Source: Allantophomopsis cytisporea (taxonomy: Eukaryota > Ascomycota > Leotiomycetes > Phacidiales > Phacidiaceae). From it: DNA of 64,000 nucleotides. The DNA lies in NCBI GenBank assembly GCA_024752435.1, contig CP103035.1:1302001-1366000 (forward strand), written 5' to 3'. Made by a program: the position numbers and the translations under genes. The notes beneath the pieces are model-generated. The model saw only the letters and a list, made by a program, of their open reading frames with translations, searched no databases and was not told the origin of the DNA. Shown here piece by piece: positions 1 to 9,451 of the stretch. How positions within the stretch are numbered: position 1 is the stretch's first letter; each line of letters begins with the position of its first letter.

Positions 1-1504
1 GCAAATTCGCGAATTTCTTGAAATCGCGGAGTCCAGGGTTCGACTCTCCATGGTCATATAGCTGGGTCGATATCTTCGCCTGTCTAGGCCAAGGACTACT
101 GTAGAATCAGTAAAATCCCTTCGGGAGTTTTCTGGTACAGCCGGTGAGGCGTGCCCCGTCTGTATTCTTTTTGCAATTCTATCCTCTGTTTTGGCGAAGT
201 TCGAAGGCGGGTCATGCACTTGTCTATGTCCCTCACATCCATCTATTTACACCTCAGTTGGCATTCACACCAGCTAAGTTTTTCGTCTCTTGAATCATAT
301 ATCAACAAGGCGACTTCCAGGTTAACAAGACTGCTATTTGGGACCCTTCAGATTGCTCGACACCATAGTCTATCACTGAGTACATATGAATAACACAAGA
401 TCAATCATGATAGAATATAAAGGAGGTAAAATCCTTAGTTGAAAAGCACTAATAAGATAGCTGGAAATGGATATCTTTATCCGCCATATTGTGGCTGCTA
501 ACCCACCAAAAAACAAAACAAAACAAAAGACTAAACTAACTACCTTACTTAGTTTTTGAGGGGTTCACTGGCTCGAAGGCACTCTTATGAAAAACCCTAC
601 TGCTTCCAGTTGCGAGTGAACGATCTTCGAGAACCGTGAGAATGATCTTCGATGTAGCATACAGCTCCTCTGGGAAGACTTTGTCGTTGTAGTTGAAATA
701 AGCTGTTGTTACTAGTGCATCATAATACTAGGTACCTTATGCTCCCACTCAATGGATTTGACGATTGAGCTGGTTTCAATGATGAATTGTCCTGCATTTA
801 ACCTTATTTGTACCAACTCAAGCAGTTTCTAACAGTCCTGCTCGACTATTCAGCCTATTAGCGTGGAAACTCTGTATTTGATACATCGGTCTGGGAATTG
901 GACGATGTATGGGAGGAATGAGAAAGCATAATGTTCTAGCGTGTTTAGTCAGCCCTTTTCCATCCAGTCAATCATTGCTGTGGGAAGGTAGCATATATAT
1001 ATATTTACATATAAATAATGTCAAGGGAATCTCCCATGTAAGATTTACAAGTTTGGCAATTGATCGATTGATGATGGATGGATGTCTCTGGGTGCGAGTT
1101 AACGTACATTTAAGGTAGGAGGTACCTGTGTACTCACGTTGAATTTTTTTACAACGCTCACAGGTTTTCTTAACTCCTAACTTCATGTCTTCAAGCTTGG
1201 ATTTCACCTTCATTTCGATCAATGCTCGCTCTTTGTCACGTACATATATATACAACAACCGAAACCTCCATTGTCCGCCTTTATCCGTTGCCAGCAATAA
1301 TCTTGAGTCGTCGCCAGTTAATATTTGAACATGGTGCACGCTCCCTCTGACGCGCTTAACTAAACACCTTTAGCCATCAAAATCACTGTTTTCATCCTAC
1401 ATATATGTGAAGCTGATATCCCACACGTCCTCGAGAACGATACGCACATCTACTTTCATAGTTCAGTTTGTTCCAAAACTCACTCAACTTACCACCAAGG
1501 GAAG
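1..1504. other. Intergenic, no gene supported
   Basis: No ORF here has convincing protein character. A tRNA B-box-like stretch (GGTTCGACTC, about 37-46) sits at the left edge, but its flanking stems do not pair well. A minus-strand ORF at 968-1339 is Lys-rich with a CxxC pair and was not accepted. The last few hundred bases probably hold the promoter of the dim-5 ortholog. Confidence 0.5.
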
Positions 1505-2700
1505 ATGACTGCTAGGCGACATCACAAAGACTACCATGGCACAGATATGGTATAATACCTGCTCCCCAGTCTACAGCTTGCACACGTTTTGCTAAATGGC
1601 ACTAAGCCTGGTATAGAGGTAAATCGGCCCCGATGGGCTCCTTTCAGTACAAACACCTTACCATTCGACCCGAGGTTCGACGTGGAGCTTCCTTTGAAAC
1701 GTCTTAAACTTACAGCTAGCGATATCCAAAAAGAAGCAGTAGATTGTCACTGGTGCCAACTCGCATCCTTCTCGACGTATCACCAGTATCCAGTTCTAAT
1801 CACGAATGATGTAGATAGCACTGAGCTGCCACAGAACTTCCGCTTTATTGAGCATTCTGTATTAAGAGACGGCGTTGAGCGTGCAGATGACGCTTTCAGG
1901 AGCGGGTGTGACTGCGCCGAGGATATTAGTTGCGAAGAGGCGGGTTGTGAGTGCTTGCAAGACATCGAGTCTGAAGATACCACGACATCAATCCAATATG
2001 AGACCTCAGGGCCATATAAAGATTGCCTTAAGCAACACATGCTTGAATCTTCATCACCAATATATGAATGCCAGGAGAAGTGCTCTTGCTCCCCTGACTG
2101 TAACAACCGTGTTGTTGAAAGGGGAAGAAGAATTCCCTTGGAGATATTTCGAACATCTGATGGCAGAGGCTGGGGTGAGCAAATATGTTCTTCATCATAG
2201 AATACCACAAAGCTAACGCGTCATTAGGAGTCAGATCTTCAGTAGATATCATCGAGGGACAGTTCATTGACCGCTATGTCGGGGAAATCATCACAGGCGA
2301 AGAGTCACTACGACGGCGAGAGCAAAGTGAGAGTGCACAACGTAAGGACGTATACCTATTTGCCCTAGACAAGTTCTCCGATCCGCATAATATGGATCCT
2401 CGTCTAGCTGGTGATCCGTATGAGGTCGATGGCGAATTCTTCTCAGGGCCGACTCGCTTCATAAACCATAGTTGTGATCCGAATCTTAGGATATTTGCAC
2501 GAGTCGGCGAGGTCGCTGATCGTCATATCCATGATTTGGCCTTCTTCGCAATTGAAAACATCCCTGCAGGCACGGAGCTTACATTCGATTATGTTGATGG
2601 CATCGAAGACGTCCAAGACGATAGCAAAGATCCCGAAAAGCAAAAGGACATGACAAGATGTCTCTGTGGGAGTGAAAATTGTCGGCAGTGGCTTTGGTAA
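1505..2700 (+). CDS. dim-5: Histone H3K9 methyltransferase, DIM-5/KMT1/Clr4 family (SET domain)
   Basis: Methylates histone H3 lysine 9 in constitutive heterochromatin; in Neurospora DIM-5 also directs DNA methylation. Proposed exons are 1505-1549, 1607-2174 and 2228-2700, giving about 361 aa. The last two exons are strongly supported: the GWG|VRSS junction across a 53-nt intron (2175-2227) restores the conserved start of the SET domain. Visible features, in order, are a CHWCQ N-terminal motif, a pre-SET domain with nine Cys (SGCDC, CECLQ, YECQEKCSCSPDC), the SET motifs RFINHSCDPN and ELTFDYV, and a post-SET CLCGSENC followed by the C-terminal WLW. All zinc and catalytic-site hallmarks are kept and there is no chromodomain, as in DIM-5. 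The first exon is less certain: the intron 1550-1606 keeps frame, but the frame has a stop at 1553 and no ATG between it and the homologous region, so another upstream exon is possible. Confidence 0.9.
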
Positions 2701-3020
2701 ATTGAGCCTCTTGTTCTTTCTACATTTTACGCATTTGGTCCCTCCTTTTCTTTGATACCCTGCCGTTCAGCAAGATGGTGCAATCAAGAGATCATCACTG
2801 TAAATATTGTTCTGTCGTCAGAGGTTGTCTACCTTTCAAAGATATGAAACATCTTATTGTCTCATGGGGCTGTATGTGAAGTATGCTGGGATATATATAT
2901 CAAATATGGAAGGATACAATCTTGTTCAGGGGAACAAATCTGAAGAGCAAGAGAGTAACTAATGTATAAGATTATATCTATCTACGGCTACCCCATACAT
3001 AAAAATTACTCCCATCCTCA
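2701..3020. other. Intergenic, nothing recognised
   Basis: AT-rich stretch after the dim-5 stop codon, presumably its 3' UTR and terminator region. No coding or RNA signal was recognised. Confidence 0.5.
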
Positions 3021-3146
3021 CAGTCGGATCTAGGATTATTAGTTCCTGCAGCGTTACTATTCCTGCTACTTGGATTTGGCATCTACCTCGGCTTCGTGTG
3101 GACAAGAGCGTTGGCGAATGCGTACAACAACGGATCCATTCCTCGG
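3021..3146 (+). pseudogene. Relic exon of a membrane protein (one transmembrane segment)
   Basis: A 42-codon open stretch encodes a clean hydrophobic helix (LLVPAALLFLLLGFGIYLGF) followed by a basic, polar flank (VWTRALANAYNNGSIPR). It is preceded by an acceptor-like CCTCACAG and followed by a donor-like GTATTA, but no exon that could join it was found on either side. It reads like a surviving exon of a decayed multi-pass protein. The family is not identified. It could also be chance hydrophobic translation, so confidence is low. Confidence 0.3.
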
Positions 3147-4131
3147 GTATTAATCATCCATATACAAACCTGCTCTCGATGTAGATATTTTTGGTTCAAA
3201 AGTTGCGACTGTCGTTGCGTGACGACTTTGACGATTGTAAGAGTGTAATAGCGTAAGAATATGTTCAGTCCATCTGATAAGATTTGGATAAGATTCGTCG
3301 GCTTCTAAGTCGGAGTCTTCCCGAAGACCTCAAGGCCGAGGTAGTGGGGACCTGAGCGTATATGCAAGCGTTAAATCGTGATTGTTACTTAATATGCCCA
3401 AGCCTCTAGAGCCTTAAGAGCCTCGATTTTACTTATTTCGTAGTAGGTAAGGCTCAGAGATTATGAGTTCCTGAAGTCGAACACGAGTGAATACAGTCAA
3501 TACAGGTGAAATACGAAGTTGAATACAATTGCCCTATTAGGTATTGCAGCTCCAGAACTGAATATCACTTTTTACCAGAAGCCTTGTCGGCTGGCCGGAG
3601 AGGCCTTGTTCCATTGATATCGACGGAAAATCATAATGCGGACGGATCAAGTTTAATGGTCTTACTCAGTCTAATTGCACAGCATGGTGATTATATGACA
3701 ATAGCTCCCTCAGCACCTTGTTCTTCGACGCACTACTTCATCCCTCCCTCGCCCCCCCTGTCCCAACCTCCCTAAGCTATGCGCTAATGCCTAAGCGAAC
3801 AACAATCCACCAATCAAACAGCATCTCTCATATTGTGCCAGTTTATGTGCGAGGCTGGGACAAACATCAGTATCGACTTTCCCATCCTGTACGAAATATG
3901 TGTGTATGTACATGAAAGAATATCGTAAGTCTAGGAGGTCTCACCAGCCATCTAAATAATTTATTCAAGGTCGGTTCATTGCATATATGACTATGCAGTT
4001 TCTCTTTAGCCGTCTTCTCCACTTCTTCAGCGTCGTGCTGTATGATCATTACTTCGAAGTTTATCCTCGAGTTTTGATCTTCACAATAAACAATATCAAT
4101 CTCAGTCGCTCTTTCATATCATAAAGTCAAT
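3147..4131. other. Intergenic, promoter of the Ser/Thr-rich protein gene
   Basis: No supported gene. The ORFs at 3506-3775 and 3718-3915 are low-complexity at their ends and have no recognisable domain. The CA-rich, ATG-free bases just before 4132 look like a typical fungal 5' leader. Confidence 0.5.
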
Positions 4132-5265
4132 ATGCGCTTCAACACCTCAAGCCAGAAACTGCTCGCTCTTTCGCCACTCATTGTATTTGCCTCATCATGG
4201 CCCATTGATCTCAGATCTCTTCGAGACACTCTTGTGGGGAAGAGATATTCAGTCGTTCCCGTTGATGGCGGATCACCGTCGACAACAAAGACGGGAACCT
4301 CTCAAGCTACTACGACAGTCCTGGAAACGATCACTGCCAGCTCATCTCCCGAGACAGTCATTACTACGACGGATCTGACTGTGTCAACCACCACATTGAC
4401 CGGCACTGGAGTTACTGAAACCCAAGTAATTACTATCATGTCTTCACCCACGAATCTACCTACCACTACAACAGGACTAGCATATTCTGTTGTTCCTGAT
4501 ACTCCTACGAGTAGTGACGAAACTTCAACAGAGAGCTCAACATCATCTACCAGTTCATCCTCACAAACGACTTCTACCATTCCCTCTTCCACCGAAGTTT
4601 CAGCAACGGTATCATCCTCAGAAAGTGCAACACCCTCATACACCTCAACCACTAGTGATGATTTTACATCAACTTCAACCTCGACTCCATATACAAGCTC
4701 AACTTCTGTTACGAGTCTGGACAGCACCTCGGCATCCCCAGTTTCCAGTGCTGCTCTCACAACAGCGCCAGCATCAACATCAACATCCATACCATCAGAA
4801 ACCCCATCGCCGTCACCAAGCACGAGTAGTGAAACAACGACGACCCTCCTCCCAAACAGCACATCCACAATAGTCGAATCCTCCACGCTATCAGCGCAGC
4901 CAACCACAGCGCCAAGCGCTCCAGCAGCTTCCAACTATACGACAACGATATCTGGGGTTGTTTCAAGTATATACCCTACTACATTCACCCTGACTTCTAT
5001 CTATACGTCTGTTGAGACTGAGACCTTGATTTCAACCTCGGTCTCAGTTTCGGTCTCAACAGCCACGTCATTGTCAAGAGTGGCATCAACACTCACCTCT
5101 ATTATCCCTCCACTACCATCCGTCACCACCTTCTCTCCTTTCCCAACAATCCCAACGGCCCCATCAACAACCGCAACCCCACCTACGCAAAGCCACTCGT
5201 ACGACAATGGCATGTGGCATACTACCTATCCACCATGGTTAAATAGTACCATATCAGCATCTTGA
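4132..5265 (+). CDS. Secreted Ser/Thr-rich mucin-like protein
   Basis: Intronless ORF of 377 aa. It begins with a plausible signal peptide (MRFNTSSQKLLALSPLIVFASSWP) and is otherwise dominated by Ser, Thr, Pro, Ala and Val in irregular repeats. This composition is typical of heavily O-mannosylated fungal cell-surface or secreted proteins. A few N-glycosylation sequons occur (NSTS, NYTT, NSTI). The C-terminus (TTYPPWLNSTISAS) lacks the hydrophobic tail expected for a GPI anchor, so secretion or non-GPI wall association is more likely. There are no Cys-rich modules or catalytic domains and no specific function can be given. A long opposite-strand ORF inside it (4302-4934) is a composition artefact. 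Confidence 0.75.
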   Translation: MRFNTSSQKLLALSPLIVFASSWPIDLRSLRDTLVGKRYSVVPVDGGSPSTTKTGTSQATTTVLETITASSSPETVITTTDLTVSTTTLTGTGVTETQVITIMSSPTNLPTTTTGLAYSVVPDTPTSSDETSTESSTSSTSSSSQTTSTIPSSTEVSATVSSSESATPSYTSTTSDDFTSTSTSTPYTSSTSVTSLDSTSASPVSSAALTTAPASTSTSIPSETPSPSPSTSSETTTTLLPNSTSTIVESSTLSAQPTTAPSAPAASNYTTTISGVVSSIYPTTFTLTSIYTSVETETLISTSVSVSVSTATSLSRVASTLTSIIPPLPSVTTFSPFPTIPTAPSTTATPPTQSHSYDNGMWHTTYPPWLNSTISAS

Positions 5266-6835
5266 AAAAAGCTCACATCTCTTCTTTTCTTTCTCCAACA
5301 GCCTTTCAATTATACTTACTGTTCTGTACAAACATTACTTCTTGTGGATACTTACCGGGTAATTCGGCGCACCAAGAGCTGGGGCGCGTATGACATATAG
5401 TGGAGGGACTTAGATGCATAAAGACTGGCAATATGAGATAAGTGTTAAATATTCAAGATGGGAGAATTGTGATCCGGGATTCGGGTATGCATAAGTGGGA
5501 GTTTTGTAGTTTGTAGAAATCTTGCTTGTAGAATACAATAATAGTTTTGACTTTATTACCTGCTCTTGAGTGTAGTAGACTTTGTTTCTTGTTGTAATAT
5601 ATTTGTATTATCTGGTTTCAGTACATTTGATTATAGGGTATATACATATTGTGGAAAGAAATCTTAGTGCCAATAGGATACATAGGCGTATGACAAACTT
5701 GTGTTGTACCATATAACCGCTAGTCCTATGTATCAGGTAATCAGGTACTAATGTATTAACAATTGACAGTCGAAATTTCTTAGTGTTCACCCTTTATACC
5801 TCCGTTTGTATCTTCAAGGGATTGATTGTCTTGGGCTTCTCTCTTTAATTGCCAGTGTATCTTTTCAATACAAATCGTTTCAGTAAGAGATATATCAACA
5901 GTTCACCAGAAAACGGAAGCCAACTACATAGAGGCACCAGTTGAGTTTTCTGCTTCGGACAGTTCGCGATTCCAGTTATACAATTGCACAACATTCCGAT
6001 CAAAAGCCAACTTGCTAACTTCATTTTAAGAAGTAGGACTGGTCGACATCATTCTTTATTTTTCGCCGTCGATGCAACTGCCGAGTCTAAGAATTCGTAG
6101 TCTTCCCCACACCGCTAATATAACCTTAAATAAGCGATGATCAATACAAGCATTAGGCGAGTACGTGCCATTATCAGCGAACAATAGTATTTCTAGAAAC
6201 TTGATATTTATCATCGTAAGTAATTATATACTCTGCAACTATAAACGGAAGCCCGATTGCGATTTCAAAATCTTAACTTGTCAAATCTTAGTGTGTCCTG
6301 CCTTACAGATCTGTTACCCTACGCATTACCCTTACTCTATGACTCTAGCCCTCTCACTCGTCATCGATTTGCACGCCATCGAGTTCTGTCTTATGTATAC
6401 TAGTCTACCCGCACTGGTGTATCTACAACACACTTTACATTGGTGCTAAAAACCACGTCGATCGGTGTCGTGAGTCTTTAGGAAAAGATGATCAGTGCTT
6501 CCTGACTTAAGTCTTATTGCTGTCGCCGTTCATGGCATAGGGGGTTTTATTCTTTTCTTTTTAGCAGTTCTACCTGGGTAGAATGGTAGCTTTGTGCTTC
6601 TTGCATGGTGATAGGTCGAATATAAAATATGTCTTTGGACAAGCTAATCTTATATGATCATTACCTAGCTTAGATCTTGTAACTGAGGGTATAGATACTG
6701 AGTTGCGACTTCCTTCTCCTTAAAATATTTCTAATCATCCAATCCTATACATGAAAATTTCATTTATATTATATACCAACTACTGCAAACGATCAACAAC
6801 ATATCAAACACCCTCGCAACACATACTCAGCAACA
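5266..6835. other. AT-rich intergenic, start of gene-poor island
   Basis: About 1.6 kb with frequent stops in all frames. Nothing coding could be supported; the ORFs at 5608-5790, 5826-6029 and 6165-6449 show no domain or signal. The bases just before 6836 are CA-rich and resemble a fungal 5' leader for the small gene that follows. Confidence 0.5.
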
Positions 6836-7240
6836 ATGACATCTATAAGAAGAAATACTGCTCTTACAGACGGAACTGGAACGACTTCTACTCTGGCAGG
6901 CAATGTTGATGAGGCTCGCGAGAGTAACAACACATATAGAAGAGTAGGTAGCTTGTTTCCTATATCAACCCTTCTATGATCAATAGGCTAATCCATTACC
7001 AATAGCCTTCTCAAGAAGGCGCTTCTCTCTTCTCAGGTCTTATGCATCAGAAGCGTGGCTACCGGGATGCTGTAGCTCAAGCTAGAAGAAAGAGCTTTGA
7101 CGACCAAGCTCTAGCCGCTGGGTTTCTCGAGGTTATATGGAACAAGTAAGTTAGACCCCTTATACTGAGATGCAACGGAGTAGATTTATTGACACCTGCA
7201 AAGCTATACTCGTGGTGCTATTAATGTGGAGAAGAAGTAA
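6836..7240 (+). CDS. Small conserved fungal protein, three exons, 94 aa
   Basis: Exons are 6836-6943, 7006-7145 and 7204-7240, with introns of 62 and 58 nt starting GTAGGT and GTAAGT and ending TAG and AAG. They join to a 94-aa protein that no single long ORF reveals. The core reads SLFSGLMHQKRGYRDAVAQA, then RRKSFDDQ, GFLEVIWNN and YTRG. From memory this resembles a widespread family of very small fungal proteins with the pattern LF..L..QKR...D..AQARR.S..DQ......WN.(F/Y)TRG, whose function is unknown to me. The family's WN-x-YTRG ending is rebuilt exactly across the second intron, which is the best evidence that the splicing is real. No signal peptide or membrane segment is seen. Confidence 0.65.
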
Positions 7241-7836
7241 GGCGATTACCAAAGATGGGATTATTGATGATCCATTCTCTGTATAGCCGTTTTAGGATAC
7301 CTCATGATTGTATAAGTAGAGTTTTAAGACTTAGAATTGGAACTGTATTAGTACTAGTCAGAATCCAGAATGTAACACTACTTTGTCCTATGTTCAGAAG
7401 GAAGAGGGAAATGCCTTCATCTGGCAATGTAGTTGCTTCCACGGTCGCATCTTTGCCTAGTATAGTGCTGTACCCGTAGTAATCTTCAACTAACGTCAAA
7501 TTCTTCTCTGAAATGTAGATTTCACTTTTGCTTTCGATATTGTGTACAGGTCGATAGTATGGGATCCCACCCGAACTGTTCTTTGTAAAAGGAAGTATAA
7601 CTTCTCGGATGAGTAGAAAGCAAGTTCGAGCGGTATTACAAAAGGGTTGCTGATCTGGGAAAGGAGGGTGCGTACCGCTTCGGGCCGGGAAATAATATCA
7701 GATTTTCGAATCGTCTTGAAAGTGTATATTCGTCTGGTACTTTATCGATATACGCGATAGCCGACTCTCACTTACAAGTCTCTAATATTCAAAGACTTCC
7801 CTAATAGGCAATAGGCTCGGCTACAGTCTTTACTCT
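7241..7836. other. AT-rich intergenic
   Basis: No gene is supported. The ORF at 7255-7479 has no recognisable features. Confidence 0.45.
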
Positions 7837-8070
7837 TCAATTATTTAAGTAGCTGCAGAGTAGATCCTGCTTCCTCTCCTCAACCATTTCACATCCATGT
7901 TCCCACTGCCAACTGGTGCGTAGCACCAGTCGTGTTGACACATCCTTCTTCTCAACCTGGAAGACGCTTCCTGAACTACCCTTTCCAATAATCTTCAAAT
8001 CGTCCAAAGTCCCCATCCTCAACGTCCTGTTCTCCACGTATTCGAATCCAATACGGATATAACATATCAA
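7837..8070 (-). pseudogene. Protein-kinase N-lobe-like fragment
   Basis: A 77-codon minus-strand ORF includes DDLKIIGKGSSGSVFQVEKK, which fits the glycine-rich ATP loop that opens a protein kinase domain (GxGxxGxV). After about 25 further residues the kinase pattern is lost. There is no recognisable VAIK lysine, HRD or DFG segment in neighbouring frames. It looks like the truncated remnant of a Ser/Thr kinase gene, but it is short and could be coincidental. Confidence 0.3.
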
Positions 8071-9451
8071 CGAACGAAGCTTGATTTATACTCTACCAAG
8101 TCCGAAACAGTTACTATCCTGGGTAGCGTCGATCAATGAGCTTATTTTGATTAACTACTTGGTACTCTGCGCTCCGAAGGAAGACATGTATATAAGTATG
8201 CAACTATAACAGTGAGTCTTTAACTACTTACTAAGAGGTTAGTACAAGCATATTCACGGTGAAAGCAGTTGTACAATTACGTATTACGCCCAACTCACAG
8301 AATGCTAAATCTGACCTACATAATGTCGAGTCTTCCACAATCGCATATGCTTGCTTCGTATAATTGCTTGTACTAATTAGGAATGCATTGAATGGGCAAA
8401 ACTGACAGTTATATATTCCCGTGTCTTCAAGGAATATATAAATACTAGATCATTTGCCTGGCTTATAATCCGAGTACCCCAATCAATGAAGTTTTATATA
8501 ATCTGTTGAATTTTCATGGGGAGTATCCACATTGCATATAAACTAATTTGAACCTAATGCGCATATTTCAAGCAAACTAATGCCGAAATCCTGAATCTTC
8601 GGCTCCTCCTAAGAAACTTGTAAGAATCATGGGGAAACCCCGATGCTTCTTGAGAAAGCTGGGATAGTAGATGATCTAATCCTTTAGACTTGGGTAACTT
8701 GCTAGTTGTACTTAAAACCCGAATCGCATGTCGTAAAGTTTGTGGAGTCTATAGTTGGTTGGCTATGTAACTGTTTCTGGTTGCTTGAGAGTGCAAACAT
8801 ATCTATGACAAAGCCACAATAGAAAGTTCAACAGTTGGAAATATGCTTACACGGTCCCATGTCTTCCGTTTTCGTAACGATACTAGGCCTGGCCAGAGAT
8901 TTCATAGGATTTGTCTATTACAAGCAGATAATCTGTGCTATTAAAGCGGAATTTCCATCACATTGACCAGAGCAGATCTTTTGATGGAATGTTTTCTTCA
9001 GCCCCTCGTGTCTTTGATCATAGCACTTTAAAGAGTCGTATCTGGAATGCGATTGACTAACTGAAGAAGGATGGAGTTGAATCCTCATTGGCTCAGTACT
9101 AACTCCATATTTATATCGGGAAAAGCGTCAAATCTAATCTCAGCCCCGGACGCTTTCCGACAACCTCGAGTTCTAGAGCTCCCTTTTCTTCATTCAAACT
9201 GTGAAAAAATAACCTTATCCTGTTACTGCTTAGCTGATCTAGTTGCATCTCTTCTCCTTCCAAGCCCGAGCTCGCTACTGAAGCATAATGAGGTTATCAA
9301 ATAGAGGTAGAACACGAAAGGTGCTTGTATATTTCCTTGAACTTTTAAATTGTCTGTCTGCGCGTTCACTTTCAATGTTGAGCATTTCTCCAATACATCT
9401 TACTTCTTTAATTCATTGTCATTTGTGACAAGTACTAAAGTATAAAACGAC
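8071..9451. other. AT-rich intergenic
   Basis: No coding potential beyond short chance ORFs. It contains a perfect 11-bp inverted repeat (8409-8441, listed separately). The end of the stretch presumably holds the former promoter of the membrane-protein pseudogene. Confidence 0.5.
8409..8441. repeat. Perfect 11-bp inverted repeat with 11-nt loop
   Basis: TTATATATTCC (8409-8419) and GGAATATATAA (8431-8441) are exact reverse complements around the loop CGTGTCTTCAA. It lies in the gene-poor island with no adjacent ORF. It could form a hairpin or be a transposon footprint; no role is assigned. Confidence 0.6.

Noticed and set aside
1..66. Possible 3' half of a tRNA (B-box GGTTCGACTC)
   Set aside because: The T-arm would be CAGGG with CTCCA, with two mismatches, and no acceptor or anticodon arm can be built in the visible sequence. 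It touches the window edge, so it cannot be settled here.
968..1339. Minus-strand ORF with Lys-rich CERCKK segment, vaguely like mitochondrial ribosomal protein bL36
   Set aside because: The Cys and His spacing does not fit bL36 (14 instead of 12 residues, then 7 instead of 4) and the rest is unlike a mitochondrial protein.
4302..4934. 210-codon minus-strand ORF (acidic, Val-rich)
   Set aside because: It is the antisense of the Ser/Thr-rich secreted protein; Val/Glu/Asp bias follows from Ser/Thr codons on the other strand.
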